From Alligator mississippiensis (Eukaryota; Chordata; Crocodylia; Alligatoridae), in assembly GCF_030867095.1 (NCBI RefSeq), contig NC_081835.1, positions 46,979,892-47,043,891 on the forward strand: 64,000 bases of DNA. Reading direction: 5' to 3'. The notes beneath the pieces were generated by a model, which searched no databases, was not told the origin of the DNA, and was given only the letters and a program-made list of their open reading frames with translations. This document shows positions 1 to 29,316 of this stretch, piece after piece (the first letter of the stretch is position 1; every line of letters begins with the position of its first letter). The translations under genes and the position numbers were made by a program.

Positions 1-18410
<18,410 letters not shown>

Positions 18411-18904
18411 GAGTTTTTAGGGAAGGGGTGGGGGGTGGGACATGGGACTGGGGTGACCAGTGTGGAACATCCCCTCCCCATAAACGAGGATCAGCCCACC
18501 CAGGAGTGGTGTCCAGACTGTTCTGACAACAGGACTCGCCAAGCCAGCATGACTGGGCCTGGAGACATCAGCCCCCAGAGGCCCACGGCAACTGCTTGCC
18601 ACCTTCATCTCCAGCACCAAAGGCAGCTTGGGGAGCCTCCTCTGACCACCGAGCATGTATTCCCCACCCTGCTCCGCCATGCCTCCTGCTTGGCAGCACC
18701 TTGCTTCTGACCTGGTTGTAGGTGCATGGAAGGTCCTAGTGGTATTCATCACAACAGTGGGAAGTCCCTGGCTATCTGAGCACATCCCCCAAGATAGAGG
18801 GCTGCCCCTGAGAGACATGATGCTCAGGAGGACGGTGCGGCAGAACAAAGCAAAATGGACAGGTGGAAAATGTGGTGGACAGTGCACGTGGGGCTGAGAG
18901 AGAA

Positions 18905-19115
18905 GCAGCATTGTTTCTAATGGACAGAGCAATGGACTGGGACTCTGGTAACCTGTGTTCTCTACTGCTGGCCTCTTGGGTGACCTTGAGCAAGTCACTT
19001 CCCGTCTCTGTGCCTCCGTTTTCCCATCTGTAAAATGTGGATAATGCTCTTGACCTCTTTTGTAAAGTACTTTGAGACCTGCTGGTGGCAAGCATTGTAT
19101 AAGAGTGCAGTACTG
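18905..19115 (+). repeat. MIR SINE (CORE-SINE) within the SEMA3G 3' UTR
   Basis: A near full-length MIR in sense orientation. GGACAGAGCAATGGACTGGG matches the tRNA-related head, TTGGGTGACCTTGAGCAAGT and CACTTCCCGTCTCTGTGCCT the core, and CATCTGTAAAATGTGGATAA plus TTTGTAAAGTACTTTGAGA the tail. MIRs are ancient and shared across amniotes. Confidence 0.88.
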
Positions 19116-19514
19116 TTCTTGTGGTGGTTCATTGAGGTAGGCTGCTATTGCTGATGAGAGGGAAGGGAAGAGCCCTGCCGGGCGCACAGTGCTGGGATGG
19201 CCTGTGGGGTCAGAACAGAGCTTCTGCCAGGGTTGGGACAGACCGGCTGGGCTTCCTCAAGCAGTGCAGCACAGCCTGTTCCTGAACAACCAGCAGGAGA
19301 ATCACTTTGCAGTAGGGTGCGGTTTCCTGCTCTGAAGTCTCCCATGATGCAGTGCGAGCTGGGGAGAAGGTATCACCAGGCAGCTATGGACATTACGGGC
19401 CTTCCATGGGAACTTTGTTGACCTCTCTGCTCTGCTGTGGCACTGGGCAGTGGCAGAATGGAGGTCCTGGGCATTAGCTTTGCATGTGGCCTGCTGCCAC
19501 GTTTATCCAGCCCT

Positions 19515-19750
19515 GGACCCCACTCCTGCACAGTATCACGGCAACAGTCACCCAGGTACAGGACACCCCCCCCCCCACACACACACACACGGTGTCATGG
19601 CAACAGTCACGCAGCCACAGAACCTCCCTCTTGTTCAGGAGAGCATGGACCCCCCCCCCCCCCACACACACACACTCAGTATCATGGCGGCCTTCAATCT
19701 GCCGAGGAACCCCCTCCTGCTTGGTGTCACAGCAACAGGCGCCCAACTAC
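19515..19750 (+). repeat. C-run plus CA minisatellite, four degenerate units
   Basis: GTATCACGGCAACAGTCACC and three variants start near 19533, 19592, 19679 and 19724. Two of them are separated by a cytosine run leading into (CA)n (19566-19590 and 19650-19674). Spacing is irregular (59, 87, 45), so this is a decayed tandem array. It lies in the probable SEMA3G 3' UTR. Confidence 0.7.
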
Positions 19751-19888
19751 GGGATGTTCAGGACCTGTGACCTGGAGCTGAAAGGCTCTGTCTGTCTCCG
19801 CTGATCCCCTGGGCTCAGCGCTCTCCCTCTCCTCAGCCGACTCACTTAACTAGTGCCTGCTGAATGAAATCCATCAGCTTTCTGAACA

Positions 19889-19894
19889 AATAAA
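19889..19894 (+). terminator. SEMA3G: Candidate polyadenylation signal AATAAA for SEMA3G
   Basis: A canonical hexamer with a T-rich downstream element about 30-50 bases later. It is the first AATAAA on the + strand after the SEMA3G stop codon. Confidence 0.5.
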
Positions 19895-19915
19895 CCAACC
19901 CTCGCTCTGGGGGCT

Positions 19916-20550
19916 GGGGCTTGGAGTCAGTTCTCTCTTTGTTTTTGCTGCTGGGGAGGGGGGTAGCAGGGATGATGAAAGGTCTCTCAGTGAGCGCTGC
20001 TTGCCATTAATAGCTGTTTCCAAAACACGTTTCCAGCTGGGCTCTGGGGCTGAAGCTGATTGAGTTTTTCCAAACCTATAGAGGACAATGTAGGTTTTCA
20101 TCAGAGAAGGCAGCAGAAATCAAAGGGCCAGCATTCAATCCCCAGTGGTTTTTTCCTTTGGGATCACTCAGGAATAATGTAGCCAGTCTCCACCCAAAAC
20201 AGACTACTTGCCCTCATCTGCCCTCCAGCCCTTCTGATACACTCAGCCAGTTCATGCCTTGAGGGGAGGAGGGGAGTATATCACATGCTCTGTACTGCAG
20301 CTACGTATTTACTACCCCCCCTGGCTGGGTGGAAATCATAGCTTCAGACTCTTTGCTACAGCTGAGATCCAATCAACACAGCAGAGAGGGGGAGCCAGGC
20401 AGGCAGTGCTAGAAATTCTCTGCTTGGCAAGGCCCTGGTGCCTATTAGAGCAGCAGAGGAGCTACTCCATTTGCCACCTATGTGACAGGCTTTCTTGCAT
20501 ACCTGCCAGCCTCCAGCTTCTTTACTATTCATTCCATCCAGGAAGAGCAC
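19916..20550. other. Intergenic, nothing recognised
   Basis: No coding sequence, RNA gene or transposon end was recognised between the presumed SEMA3G 3' end and the hammerhead-like repeat. Confidence 0.5.
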
Positions 20551-20559
20551 ACGCCAACT

Positions 20560-20690
20560 ACAGATGCTTCCTCAGCCTGACGAAGGGTATTTATACCCGA
20601 AAGCTTGCAAAGAAGAATTTTTCCAACTATTTGAGTCAGTCTAATAAAAGATATAAGATTTACCCAAAGAACCTTGTCTGCATGTGTCCA
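20560..20690 (+). repeat. Dispersed repeat with hammerhead-ribozyme-like core, copy 1
   Basis: CTGACGA (20577-20583) and GAAA (20599-20602) flank a perfect 6-bp stem GGGTAT/ATACCC, the layout of a type I hammerhead core with stem II. The tail TTTTTCCAACTATTTGAGTC and CTAATAAAAGATA is shared with the copy at 26155. A bulged A precedes stem II and the expected cleavage-site U is not evident, so activity is doubtful. Confidence 0.6.
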
Positions 20691-22369
20691 GCTGACTGTC
20701 TGCCAGCTATGAATAGCCTGAGCACTGCAGTCACATCTGTATGCTGGGGTTGTAGTGGAGAGGAAAGGTCTAAGAGCTGGCTGTGCAAGCCTGGTATCCC
20801 CTGAGAGTTTCTGCCTGCCAGTCTATGGGTATGGCCCTCTACTAAGTACTTATGGAGATTCTTGTGGAAACACCATGGCAAGAGCTGGAGCTTGAAAAGT
20901 CTGTTCCCGAGGTCAGGGGACACAGCGAGTGAGAGCAGTCCAACCCTGGGTTGCCATGGCTCTCTGCCGTGTTGGGAATGCTCTGACTCAGCCTGAGCAA
21001 CAGCCCGCCTGTGCCCTAGTCACTGAGACTCCCCCATCCTCTCCAGAGCCTCTTTCAGCCAAAGGTGGTGCAACCCACAAAGGACCAGGCTTCTTCCAAG
21101 TCCCATTCTGCAACCTGTCCCCAGTGCAACTTCCAGGGAACTCAGTGGGAGAGTTTCCCCTGCACAGAAAGAGGGCTCTTATGCAGGGTTCGTATGGAGG
21201 CGTCCCCTAGCCCAGAGCACAGCCCCAGGCTGACAGCAACACGCCCAGAAGCTCCTTAGCCAGAAAGTGGAATATTGTCTCCAACTGGAACCATAAGGGA
21301 ACTGTAATTAATTACTCAGCCTGGAGGTCTGCCAGGACAGCCGACCTACCACTCCCCTTCTTAGGGCTTTGATACACAGGCTTGGTCATGACCTCTGCTT
21401 TATATCTGCCCTGAAATCACATGCATTCAGCAAGACCCCTGGCAGATAACCCCCTGCCCTGGGGACCACGGCGAGTGTGCTGAGGTTTCCAGGAACCCTC
21501 AGCATTTGCTAGAGATCAGCCTCAATTAGGCAGCTAGTTTTGTCCATTCTGTGGGTGGCCATTTCAGGCAGGTTTTGGTGTAGGCTGGGCTTCAGGTTCT
21601 CATGGCTGCAATCAGGATCTCACCCTTGGAAAACCTGCATCAGATTTTGTTCCAGTGTTGCACAGCTGCTTGCTTAAAGGTGGTTCCTTGGGTGTGGAAT
21701 ATTGCCTACCCAGATGTTTGCACTACCGACTTCTTTGAGGCAGCTAGTGCTCCACGGACACCTATGCCAGTGAAATGAGTCATTTCTGGTCTGCACCTGA
21801 TACAGTTTGGGCTGCTGTGGGGGTGACCTTGCTCCAGTGTAGACCAAAACTGTGCTCTTTTTAGGAGGATATTGTTCAGGTCAGAGCCTGGCCATCCCAC
21901 ACCATGTTCCTCTGAGTCACCTCCCCTCCTCTGATGATGGGGCTTGTGGTCTGTGTGAAAGGGAGGCAGACCAGCCGTGTTTCCCTGCAGTCACTTCAGG
22001 CAATGCCACAGAGTTTATTTTTGCAGAGGGACTACAAAGTGCAAAGTGAGCATGGGAGGGAGCGACACAACAAACAGTTATCTCTGGGCCGCTGAGAACT
22101 GGGCACTCAGAGGCCAATAGCTCTGAGCAGCCCCTGTCCCCTTCCCAGGTTCTCCCCCACTGCCCAGTACCTGGCATGGGCATTGGTACAAGGCTGTGGG
22201 TGATTTTTGTGGAGCCCCAGACATGCACCTAGTGCCCAGGGAATGCAACAGGAAGAAGGTCTCTGCCCCCTGAAGCTTACAGGCTAAATGGAGTGGGTTT
22301 GACACTGCCCAGCCCACCCGACAACAAACCAGGTGCACTGGGCCCTTCCAATCCACAGGGAGAGTCACT
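20691..22369. other. Intergenic, nothing recognised
   Basis: About 1.7 kb with no supported gene or repeat. Open frames on either strand are short and unlike any family I know. Confidence 0.5.
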
Positions 22370-22377
22370 CTCTAACC

Positions 22378-22563
22378 CAGGGGCAGGCAATTATTTTGGG
22401 CGATAGGCCACTTACTGAGTTTTGGCAAGCCATCAAGGGCTGCATGACAGGCAGCCGGGGCATATAAAGATTAATTTTCTAAATTTTTTAGGGGCCCCGC
22501 GGGCCAGATAGGATGGCCTGGCAGGCCGCATCCAGCCCCCGGGCCGCATTTTGCCCACCCCTG
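22378..22563. mobile_element. 186-bp hAT MITE, copy 1
   Basis: The element starts CAGGGGCAGGCAATTATTTT and ends TTTTGCCCACCCCTG (near-perfect 13-bp terminal inverted repeats). It is bounded by exact 8-bp duplications CTCTAACC (22370-22377 and 22564-22571). The body matches the elements at 44343 and 51202, with the phrases GGCCACTTACTGAGTTTTGG and GGGCCGCATTTTGCCC. Confidence 0.88.
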
Positions 22564-22797
22564 CTCTAACCCCACCCCTACACTACCCTAATCCCACCCA
22601 GGGGAGGGACTTGTTTGGTAAATAGGCTCCTCTCTTGCACCTGGAGGGACTGCTGGGCTTTGATGGGGAAGGTGGCCCTGGGATCTCATGAAACTCAGAA
22701 GAAGCCAACGAGGAGAGCAGAAGAGCAGGGTGATGGCTAACCCTCCTGTACTGAGCTCCGCACCCCGGAGGAGAACACAGTGCAGTGAAGAAGAGCG

Positions 22798-23288
22798 CCA
22801 CTCTTCAAGAGGGATGTGGATAACCTTGAGAGGGGCCAGAGGAGGGCCACTCGTATGATTAGGGGTCTGCAGTATAGGTTTTATGAGGAGAGGTTGAGGG
22901 ACCTGGATTTCTTCAGCCTCTGTAAGAGGAGGCTGAGAGGGGATTTGGTGGCTGTTTACAAATTTGGGGAGGGGGCAGCAAGGAATAGGGGATACTCTGC
23001 TTACCAAGGTACCCCTTGGAGTAACTAGAAACAATGGCCACAAACTGATAGAGAGCAGATTTAGACTAGACATTAAGAAGAATTTCACGCTAAGGGTTAC
23101 CAGAATCTGGAATGGGCTCCCAAGGGAGGTGGCGCTCTCCCCTACCTTGGAGGGCTTTAAGAAGAGACTGGGCAAACACCTGGCTGGGGTCATCTGACCC
23201 CAGTGCTCTTTCCTGCCCAGACCAGGGAGTTGGACTTGATGATCTACTGAGGTCCCTTCCAACCCTGAAAAATCTATGAAATCTATGG
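22798..23288 (+). mobile_element. CR1 LINE, short 3' fragment (sense)
   Basis: The frames encode NLERGQRRATRMIRG and FRLDIKKNFTLRVTRIWNGL, the end of the CR1 RT ORF. The 3' UTR phrase GGAGTTGGACTTGATGATCT and the terminal ATCTATGAAATCTATGG repeat follow. It is a 5'-truncated dead copy. Confidence 0.9.
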
Positions 23289-26154
23289 AGAAGGGGTAAG
23301 GAGACCACAGGATACCTCCCCCACCCCAATGGGGAACTAGAGCATGGGACTAGGGGCAGGCTACTAGGCTGGCAGCTCTTCCTCACCCCAGGGCTGCACA
23401 CCTCTCCATAGGAGTGCTCAGCCAGCGGTAAACCTCTTGTCTGAGCCCCAGCTGCACAGCACAGTTACCCAGTGCTCCCCATTCAGCCGACATCATGAAA
23501 ACCACCGCAGCTTTCTTTGAGTACAAGAGGCAGAAAATCCCATTAAGGGTGTCATTAGTGGAGACCAACGGAGCCTGGGAGAGACTCCAGCTCCTTCTGC
23601 AGGGCTGCATGCCAGGTTGATGAAGATCTGTCTCCCCTGCTCTCTCACACCCTCCCCCCACCCTTTCTCTCCTTTCCCACCCTATTTTCTCCACCTACCT
23701 CCCATGACCTGCCTCCTCCTACTACCCTCTCTCTTTCCTGTCTCATTTTATCCCCCAACTCCTCCTGTTCCCAGCTCATATTTTGTGCAGCCTGCTCACA
23801 TTTTGCAGCAGGCAGCGCAGCTTTTTGCTTTGCTTAAAGAGCTCCACATCCCCCCTGGAAGCAGCCACTTGAACTTCAGGTCAGGGAGGAAATGAATACG
23901 CCCCTCTCTGGGTTCCCAAATCCCTCCCTAGGGTGCCTGCCATGGCTCTGAAGCTGTGTCCACCTCCCTCCTCTAGGCACTGTCCGAGCTCACAGTGGGA
24001 CCCTATAGGACAAAACACAAACTCTGCCTCCAAGTTAAAGGCTGAGCTTTGGTTTGGAAGTGGCTCCAGCTTCACGCTCCCATCCATGAGGCGTTGTGGA
24101 GGCCCTGCCATTCCTCGTTGGGGATTTTCCCATCCTGCCAGGTAGCAGGAAAGGTGACTGCCCCACCGTCCACCTGGTCCCATAGACACTGCCAATGGTT
24201 CTTCAGATACCACAAAAAAGGATTCTGGGATACTGGTTACACTTGTCTGAACAAGATGGGCAGAGGGAGATGCATGAGGCTGTCACACACAGACTGGGAG
24301 AGCTTTGCCCTGGCTGGAGGGGAGCCAGTGCACAGTCAGACCCCAGGGAGCCGGGCACACAGACGAACTGCTATCTGAAGCAGTTTCTCCAGCCCAGTGG
24401 CAGAGGAAATGGGTCCTGCGGCAACCCATATGGCTTCATGGGGACAGCATGATCTCACAGCTGCCTGAACTCCGGGGCCTGATAAGGATCTTGTTTCTTC
24501 CTGCAGCCGCTCAGGCCCCACACAATGGTGTGAACCACCAGCCCTGCCGGGAAGAGCTTTGTTAAAAGGGGAGAGGAAAGAAACCACGTACACAAAGCCT
24601 GAGTGAGGCTGAGGCCAACCCAACCAGAGGCAGTTTATAAACACCAGCAAGCCAGGGTGGGGTCACCATGGGCTGCCAGAGAGGGCAACACAATGGGGAA
24701 TTGTTCCCTGTTTACTGGTGTCCCCTTGTCTGGGATGGAGGGATGCTTTTAAGGCTGGAAACACCCCCCTCCCATGCACAGGGCTGGAAGGATGGCTCTT
24801 GTTTATCAGCAGCCCTTTCATGTTTGCTGGGGAGAAAGGAAGTGAGCAAGATGCCCAAGGAGGGCTTGGCACAGAAACCAAAGTCTCCTGGTGCCCTTGG
24901 GCAGGGATACACAAAGCATTTCCTCCCTACACACATACAAGAGCCCCTGCTCCCGCTGTGGTGAGGGCAGGCCAACCCCACTGTCCATGTGGGGATTTCC
25001 TGTGTTCAAAGGGAGTCCCTGGGTGGCACAGAGCCAGCATAGCAGCTGGACACTGCCCATGTGCTTGCACCGTGGCCTAAGGGCATGGCTGGCTCTGGCT
25101 GTTCTCAGATGAACAAGTCACCCCTAGGGGCTAGAGCTATGGTGCTACTGGGGATCAGGTCGGGCTTGGCATTGACAGGTCCTTGGGTCACAAAGATGGT
25201 CTCCAGCCATCCCTGCTTTCCACCACAAGCTGTGCTGGGAGCAGCTGGGGCAGCTCGTGTGTGTCATTAGAGTGGAGCTGTGCCATCCCCTTCAAGTGGT
25301 GCTTGGTAGTGGGTGGTAAAAGGGAGAAGCTGGTGTCTAATTTGGAGACTAGAGATGAGCCCAAGACATGCAGCTGAGATCTGGATTCAAAGAGGTATTC
25401 AAAGGAGTCCAGCTTGCCTGATGCCCCAGTCTCTCCTGACCTCAGTCTCCATTGCTGACCTCTGTTGTCAAGCTACACTGAGACTCTGAGGTTCTCAAGC
25501 TGGACAAGTCCAGAGTTTTAGGACATACCAACCATCTGTCCTGAAGCATTAACTCTTTAGAGCCTCCAAATGGGACTGGCCATATTATGGCTGAGTTACA
25601 CCCATGAGCACCAGTGAAACTGGTGGCATTGCATAGGTGCAACCAAGGGAAAAAATGGCCCCTGCTCTACATGAGTTGCAAAGTCAAATCCACGCAGTGC
25701 AAGCCCCACACAGCCAGAGCAGCTGCCTTGCTCTTCTCTCAGCATTTCCACATGAGCATATCACAGGCCTGGCCCTGTTCCTGCAGTAGGCAAAGAAGAG
25801 TAGAGAAGGCAGGTTTAGACATACCATTTCCTGATAAATGCTGACAAGTGGGGGCTTGGAGAACAGCAAAAATGGGCCTGAGGGCTCAGAGGAGCTGATT
25901 TCTTAGGCCAAATTAGAGCTAAAAATGTCACTTGGCTCAGAGCAGGCAAAGTTGATAGAAAATATGCTAGTAGGCAAAACTACACCCCAGGAAAGGAATT
26001 ATTTAGGGTGCGGCCAGGGATGGAGCTGGAACCAAAGAAATGCAAGACCGCAGCTAAAGTCTCAGGTATGAAGGGCTAGATTTCTAAAAGCACTGAGATG
26101 TTCAACTCCTATCTTTTAGCTTCTCTTAATCCTTGGAGTCTCAGAACAGCAGAG
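23289..26154. other. Intergenic, nothing recognised
   Basis: 2.9 kb without a gene or repeat I can support. Pyrimidine-rich sequence lies at about 23630-23790. Confidence 0.5.
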
Positions 26155-26272
26155 ACTTCCTATGCCTGAAGAAGGGTGATTGCTCCTGAAAGCTTGCTAA
26201 GAATGTTTTTCCAACTACTCAGTTGATCTAATAAAAGATAGCACATCTACTCAAAGATCATTGCCTGCCAAC
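26155..26272 (+). repeat. Dispersed repeat with hammerhead-ribozyme-like core, copy 2
   Basis: CTGAAGA (26166-26172) and GAAA (26188-26191) flank a weaker stem (AGG with CCT). The downstream tail TTTTTCCAACTACTCAGTTG and ATCTAATAAAAGATA matches the copy at 20560. This copy is more decayed. Confidence 0.55.
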
Positions 26273-26384
26273 TCCTACCAAAGTCACAATCACAGCATTG
26301 GATAAATGAATTCTGTTATCTGGTTGCAACCAAGCAAGTTATCCACAAAGCCAGAAGGCTGTTGCAAAACCCACCAGTTTCGCA

Positions 26385-27041
26385 GGAATGAACATGAGCC
26401 AGCAGTGTAACGAGGCCATCAACAAGGCCAATCGCACCTTGTCGTGCATTAGCAGGTGCATGACTAATAGAACAAAGGAGGTGATGCTCCCCCTCTATGC
26501 GGCACTGGTCAGGCCGCAGTTGGAGTACTGTGTCCAGTTTTGGGCGCCGCACTTCAAGAGGGATGCGGGGAATCTCAACAGGGTCCAGAGGAGGACCACT
26601 CACATAATTAGTGGCCTTTGTGATAGACCCTACGGGGGGGAGGTTGAGAGAGCTGAGTCTCTTCAGCCTTCACAAGAGACGGCTGAGGAGAGATCTTGTG
26701 GCCGCCTATAAATTTATTATGGGGGGTCAACAGGGAATAGGGGAAGCGCTGTTTACTAAGGCGCCCCAGGGAGTGACTAGGAATAATGGGTGTAAAGTAG
26801 TTGAGAGTGGATTTAGGTTAGATATTAGGAAGAAATTTTTCACACTAAGTGTGGCCAGGATCTGGAATGGGCTTCCAAGAGAGGTGGTGCTATCACCTAG
26901 CTTGGAGGTCTTCAAAAGGAGCCTGGATAGTAACCAGGCTGGGGTCATCTGACCTCGGTCCTCTTTCCTGCCAGGGTCAGAGGGTCGGACACGATGATCC
27001 ATTGTGGTCCCTTCCAACTCTACAATCTATGAATCTATGAA
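26385..27041 (+). mobile_element. CR1 LINE, 3' fragment (sense)
   Basis: Two overlapping frames encode MLPLYAALVRPQLEYCVQFW and FRLDIRKKFFTLSVARIWNG. The 3' UTR and the terminal repeats of ATCTATGA (27027-27041) follow. Frameshifts near 26620 break the ORF. Confidence 0.92.
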
Positions 27042-28048
27042 TCTGGGCTAAACTCCCTGGTGTCATTTCACAGACGGTTTAGCCTGAAAGACAGAACAGG
27101 GAGAATAAAATCCAACATTCAGGCCTCTTCTCCAGAGCCAAATATAGCCAGGAAACTGCATCAGCCATGGACAAAGCACTACATGGGGCTTTCCCTGGGT
27201 CTGGGAGATAAAACAGGGTGTTCTCCTAGAGGGAGTTAAGAGGCATTTAATAAGTAAAACAACTACCAAGACAGGTACAAACAGGTTTCCATACATCTCC
27301 CATTCTAGTCTCCTTTCTCTTGTTAACCAAGGACTGTGTTGTCTGCCAATATGCAGCACACAGAGACATCTTGTGGGCGAAGGATTTACTAAGTAAATGT
27401 ATCATCACCCTCGGAGAGGATTTCTCATGCTGGGACTCAGACAAAGGTAGATGATGATGAGCCAGGGCTTGTTCTGGGTCCATCCCAGCACTGTGAGGCA
27501 GACACGAACTTCGCTCTTGGCTATAATCCCCAGGGGCCCTAGTGGGGATTACAGCCGTGCTTGTCTTCTGCCCAAGGCTTGGCTCTCTGAGGCACTGGCA
27601 CTGCAGAAAATGGGCCTTTTCCAAGCCTGTTTCGAAGCTTGGTCTGAGTTGAATAAAAAGCTGCCAGGCAGCTCCAAGGGGGGTTTAGGAGACTCGCACT
27701 GTGGACTAGTGGGATGCTGGAGGCTGGGCTGTTCCTGGGCAAGGGCCTGGCTCAGAAACTGCTGAGCAGGGATTCTTTGGAAGGGGAGGCATTCACTGCC
27801 AGGCAGCATCCTCATCAATCAGCCTTTAGTAGGCAGGAGGGCACAATGTGCCAGGTACTTTCCAAATGGCAGGCTGCATTGTGTGTGGGCAGGGGAGCGG
27901 GAGCAGCAGGGCCCAAGCCTGGTGTGTGCATGTATGGAGGTGTTCCCAGTGGGCTCAAACCAGCTTTGGATCTCTTTGTTACACACACAGTGATGCAGTC
28001 CCTGCCCCAATGGTATAGTCAGCAAAGGCACAGGCAGTGCCTGGAAGG
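27042..28048. other. Intergenic, nothing recognised
   Basis: About 1 kb between a CR1 end and a hAT-like element. No supported gene. Confidence 0.5.
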
Positions 28049-28056
28049 GCAGAGTC

Positions 28057-29308
28057 TAGGGTTGCCAATTCTGACTGAAGCTATTCTGGGAGATTTTTTT
28101 TTCCCCCAACATGATGCAATGTCATTGTAACCTGGGCAGTACTCCAAGAGGTAGCCCCTCTCCAACTGAAGGGATCAAAGCAGGTGCTCAAGCGCTGTGG
28201 GAGGTATAGGGACTCTCCTCCCGCTATAGAGCGGAGCCAGCCCACCAATGCGGACTTAACCATATACCTTTTAATGAAAGAACAGTACTTGGAACATAAC
28301 AGACATAAATCAGGGGGTATAGGGAACGCTACAATGCCCCAAGGGGTAGGATTCAACAAAGGTTAGACACTTACAGTCACTGACAAAAGACAGGGTTAAC
28401 AAAACATAAAATACAAACAGCAGAGCAAACAATACTGGTTGGCGAAATATAAAAAGGCACAAAATGTCAAATGACAAGGAAATATAGGACCTAGGTACCT
28501 GGAGGGGGAGAAAGGGAGAAAACACAATGGCCCCTTTCCACTGCAAGAAGATTTGCTCCTTGCTAGCTCACTCAACCCAAGTCACCCCAGCTGACACTTG
28601 AACTCAGATCTCCCACCTGGTAGGCAGAAACACTGACACACAGCCACCGCTAGTGACACTGCTCCAAGCTGCTAAGGGTCAAGACCTTCCCAGAGCCCTG
28701 GCCTCACATGGAGCTCCCTGGCCTCTTATTGGAGGAACTGAAAGCAAAGCTGGGAACCTCTCAGGTCACTGCTCAGATCCTTGCTGCAGCGGGGGAGCCT
28801 TTCCTGCTGGCCACAGCCTCTCCTAGGGGATCCTGGAGCCCAGCAGGGAGCCTCTCCTGTTGGCTGCATGCCACGCTGCTGAGGGTCCAACTGCTGCCTT
28901 CAGGTCCCACTCCTTCAGGCTCTTCTGGGGCAACTGCTCTCGCCCCACTGCCCCAGCTCATGCCAGCTCTTTGAAGCTCCTTCCTTGTGGTCCCTCACTG
29001 GTCTCTCTTGAGTCAGCTACGCTGCCCCTTCTATCCCCCTCCAGGTGACCCAAGGGGCCAATCAGGGGACATGAAGGGTGAGTCTCTGGGGCCTGATTGG
29101 TGAGGAAAGGCAATCCCAAGTCCTCTAATCATCTTTTGCCCTTTCAAAACCCCTGGGCTAAGTCACTGCCAGCTAGCCCATCACATCATTAATTGTACTG
29201 TTCAACCCGTTCACAATATCAATCTCTGGGATTGCTTTCAATAGTCACTGGGAGATGGATGGCAATTCCAGTAGACTCCCTGCCAATCTGGGAGAGTTGG
29301 CAACCCTA
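28057..29308. mobile_element. 1.25 kb hAT-like non-autonomous element
   Basis: The ends TAGGGTTGCCAATTCT and the inverted AGAGTTGGCAACCCTA differ at one of 16 positions. Exact 8-bp duplications GCAGAGTC flank it (28049-28056 and 29309-29316). There is no transposase frame inside. An internal stretch at about 28590-28640, read on the minus strand, has a tRNA-like phrase (GTTTCTGCCTACCAGGTGGG then GATCTGAGTTCAAGT), which may be an embedded SINE relic. Confidence 0.82.
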
Positions 29309-29316
29309 GCAGAGTC

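Larger units (their letters stand above)
18411..19915 (+). other. SEMA3G: Probable SEMA3G 3' untranslated region
   Basis: There is no continuing coding sequence after the TAA. The first canonical AATAAA lies at 19889-19894, followed by a T/GT-rich stretch at 19920-19950, so the last exon probably ends near 19910. The UTR would contain a MIR SINE (18905-19115) and a C-run/CA minisatellite (19515-19750). The end is inferred from the signal alone. Confidence 0.5.

Noticed and set aside
18417-19187. 256-codon minus-strand open frame behind SEMA3G
   Set aside because: It runs antisense through the 3' UTR and the MIR SINE, and shows no recognisable domain or splice partners.
22588-23262. 224-codon minus-strand open frame
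   Set aside because: It is largely the antisense of a CR1 fragment (22798-23288), not a gene.
28590-28640. Possible functional tRNA on the minus strand
   Set aside because: Only the anticodon-to-T-arm phrase is tRNA-like; there is no complete cloverleaf, and it sits inside a hAT-like element. Treated as a possible SINE relic.
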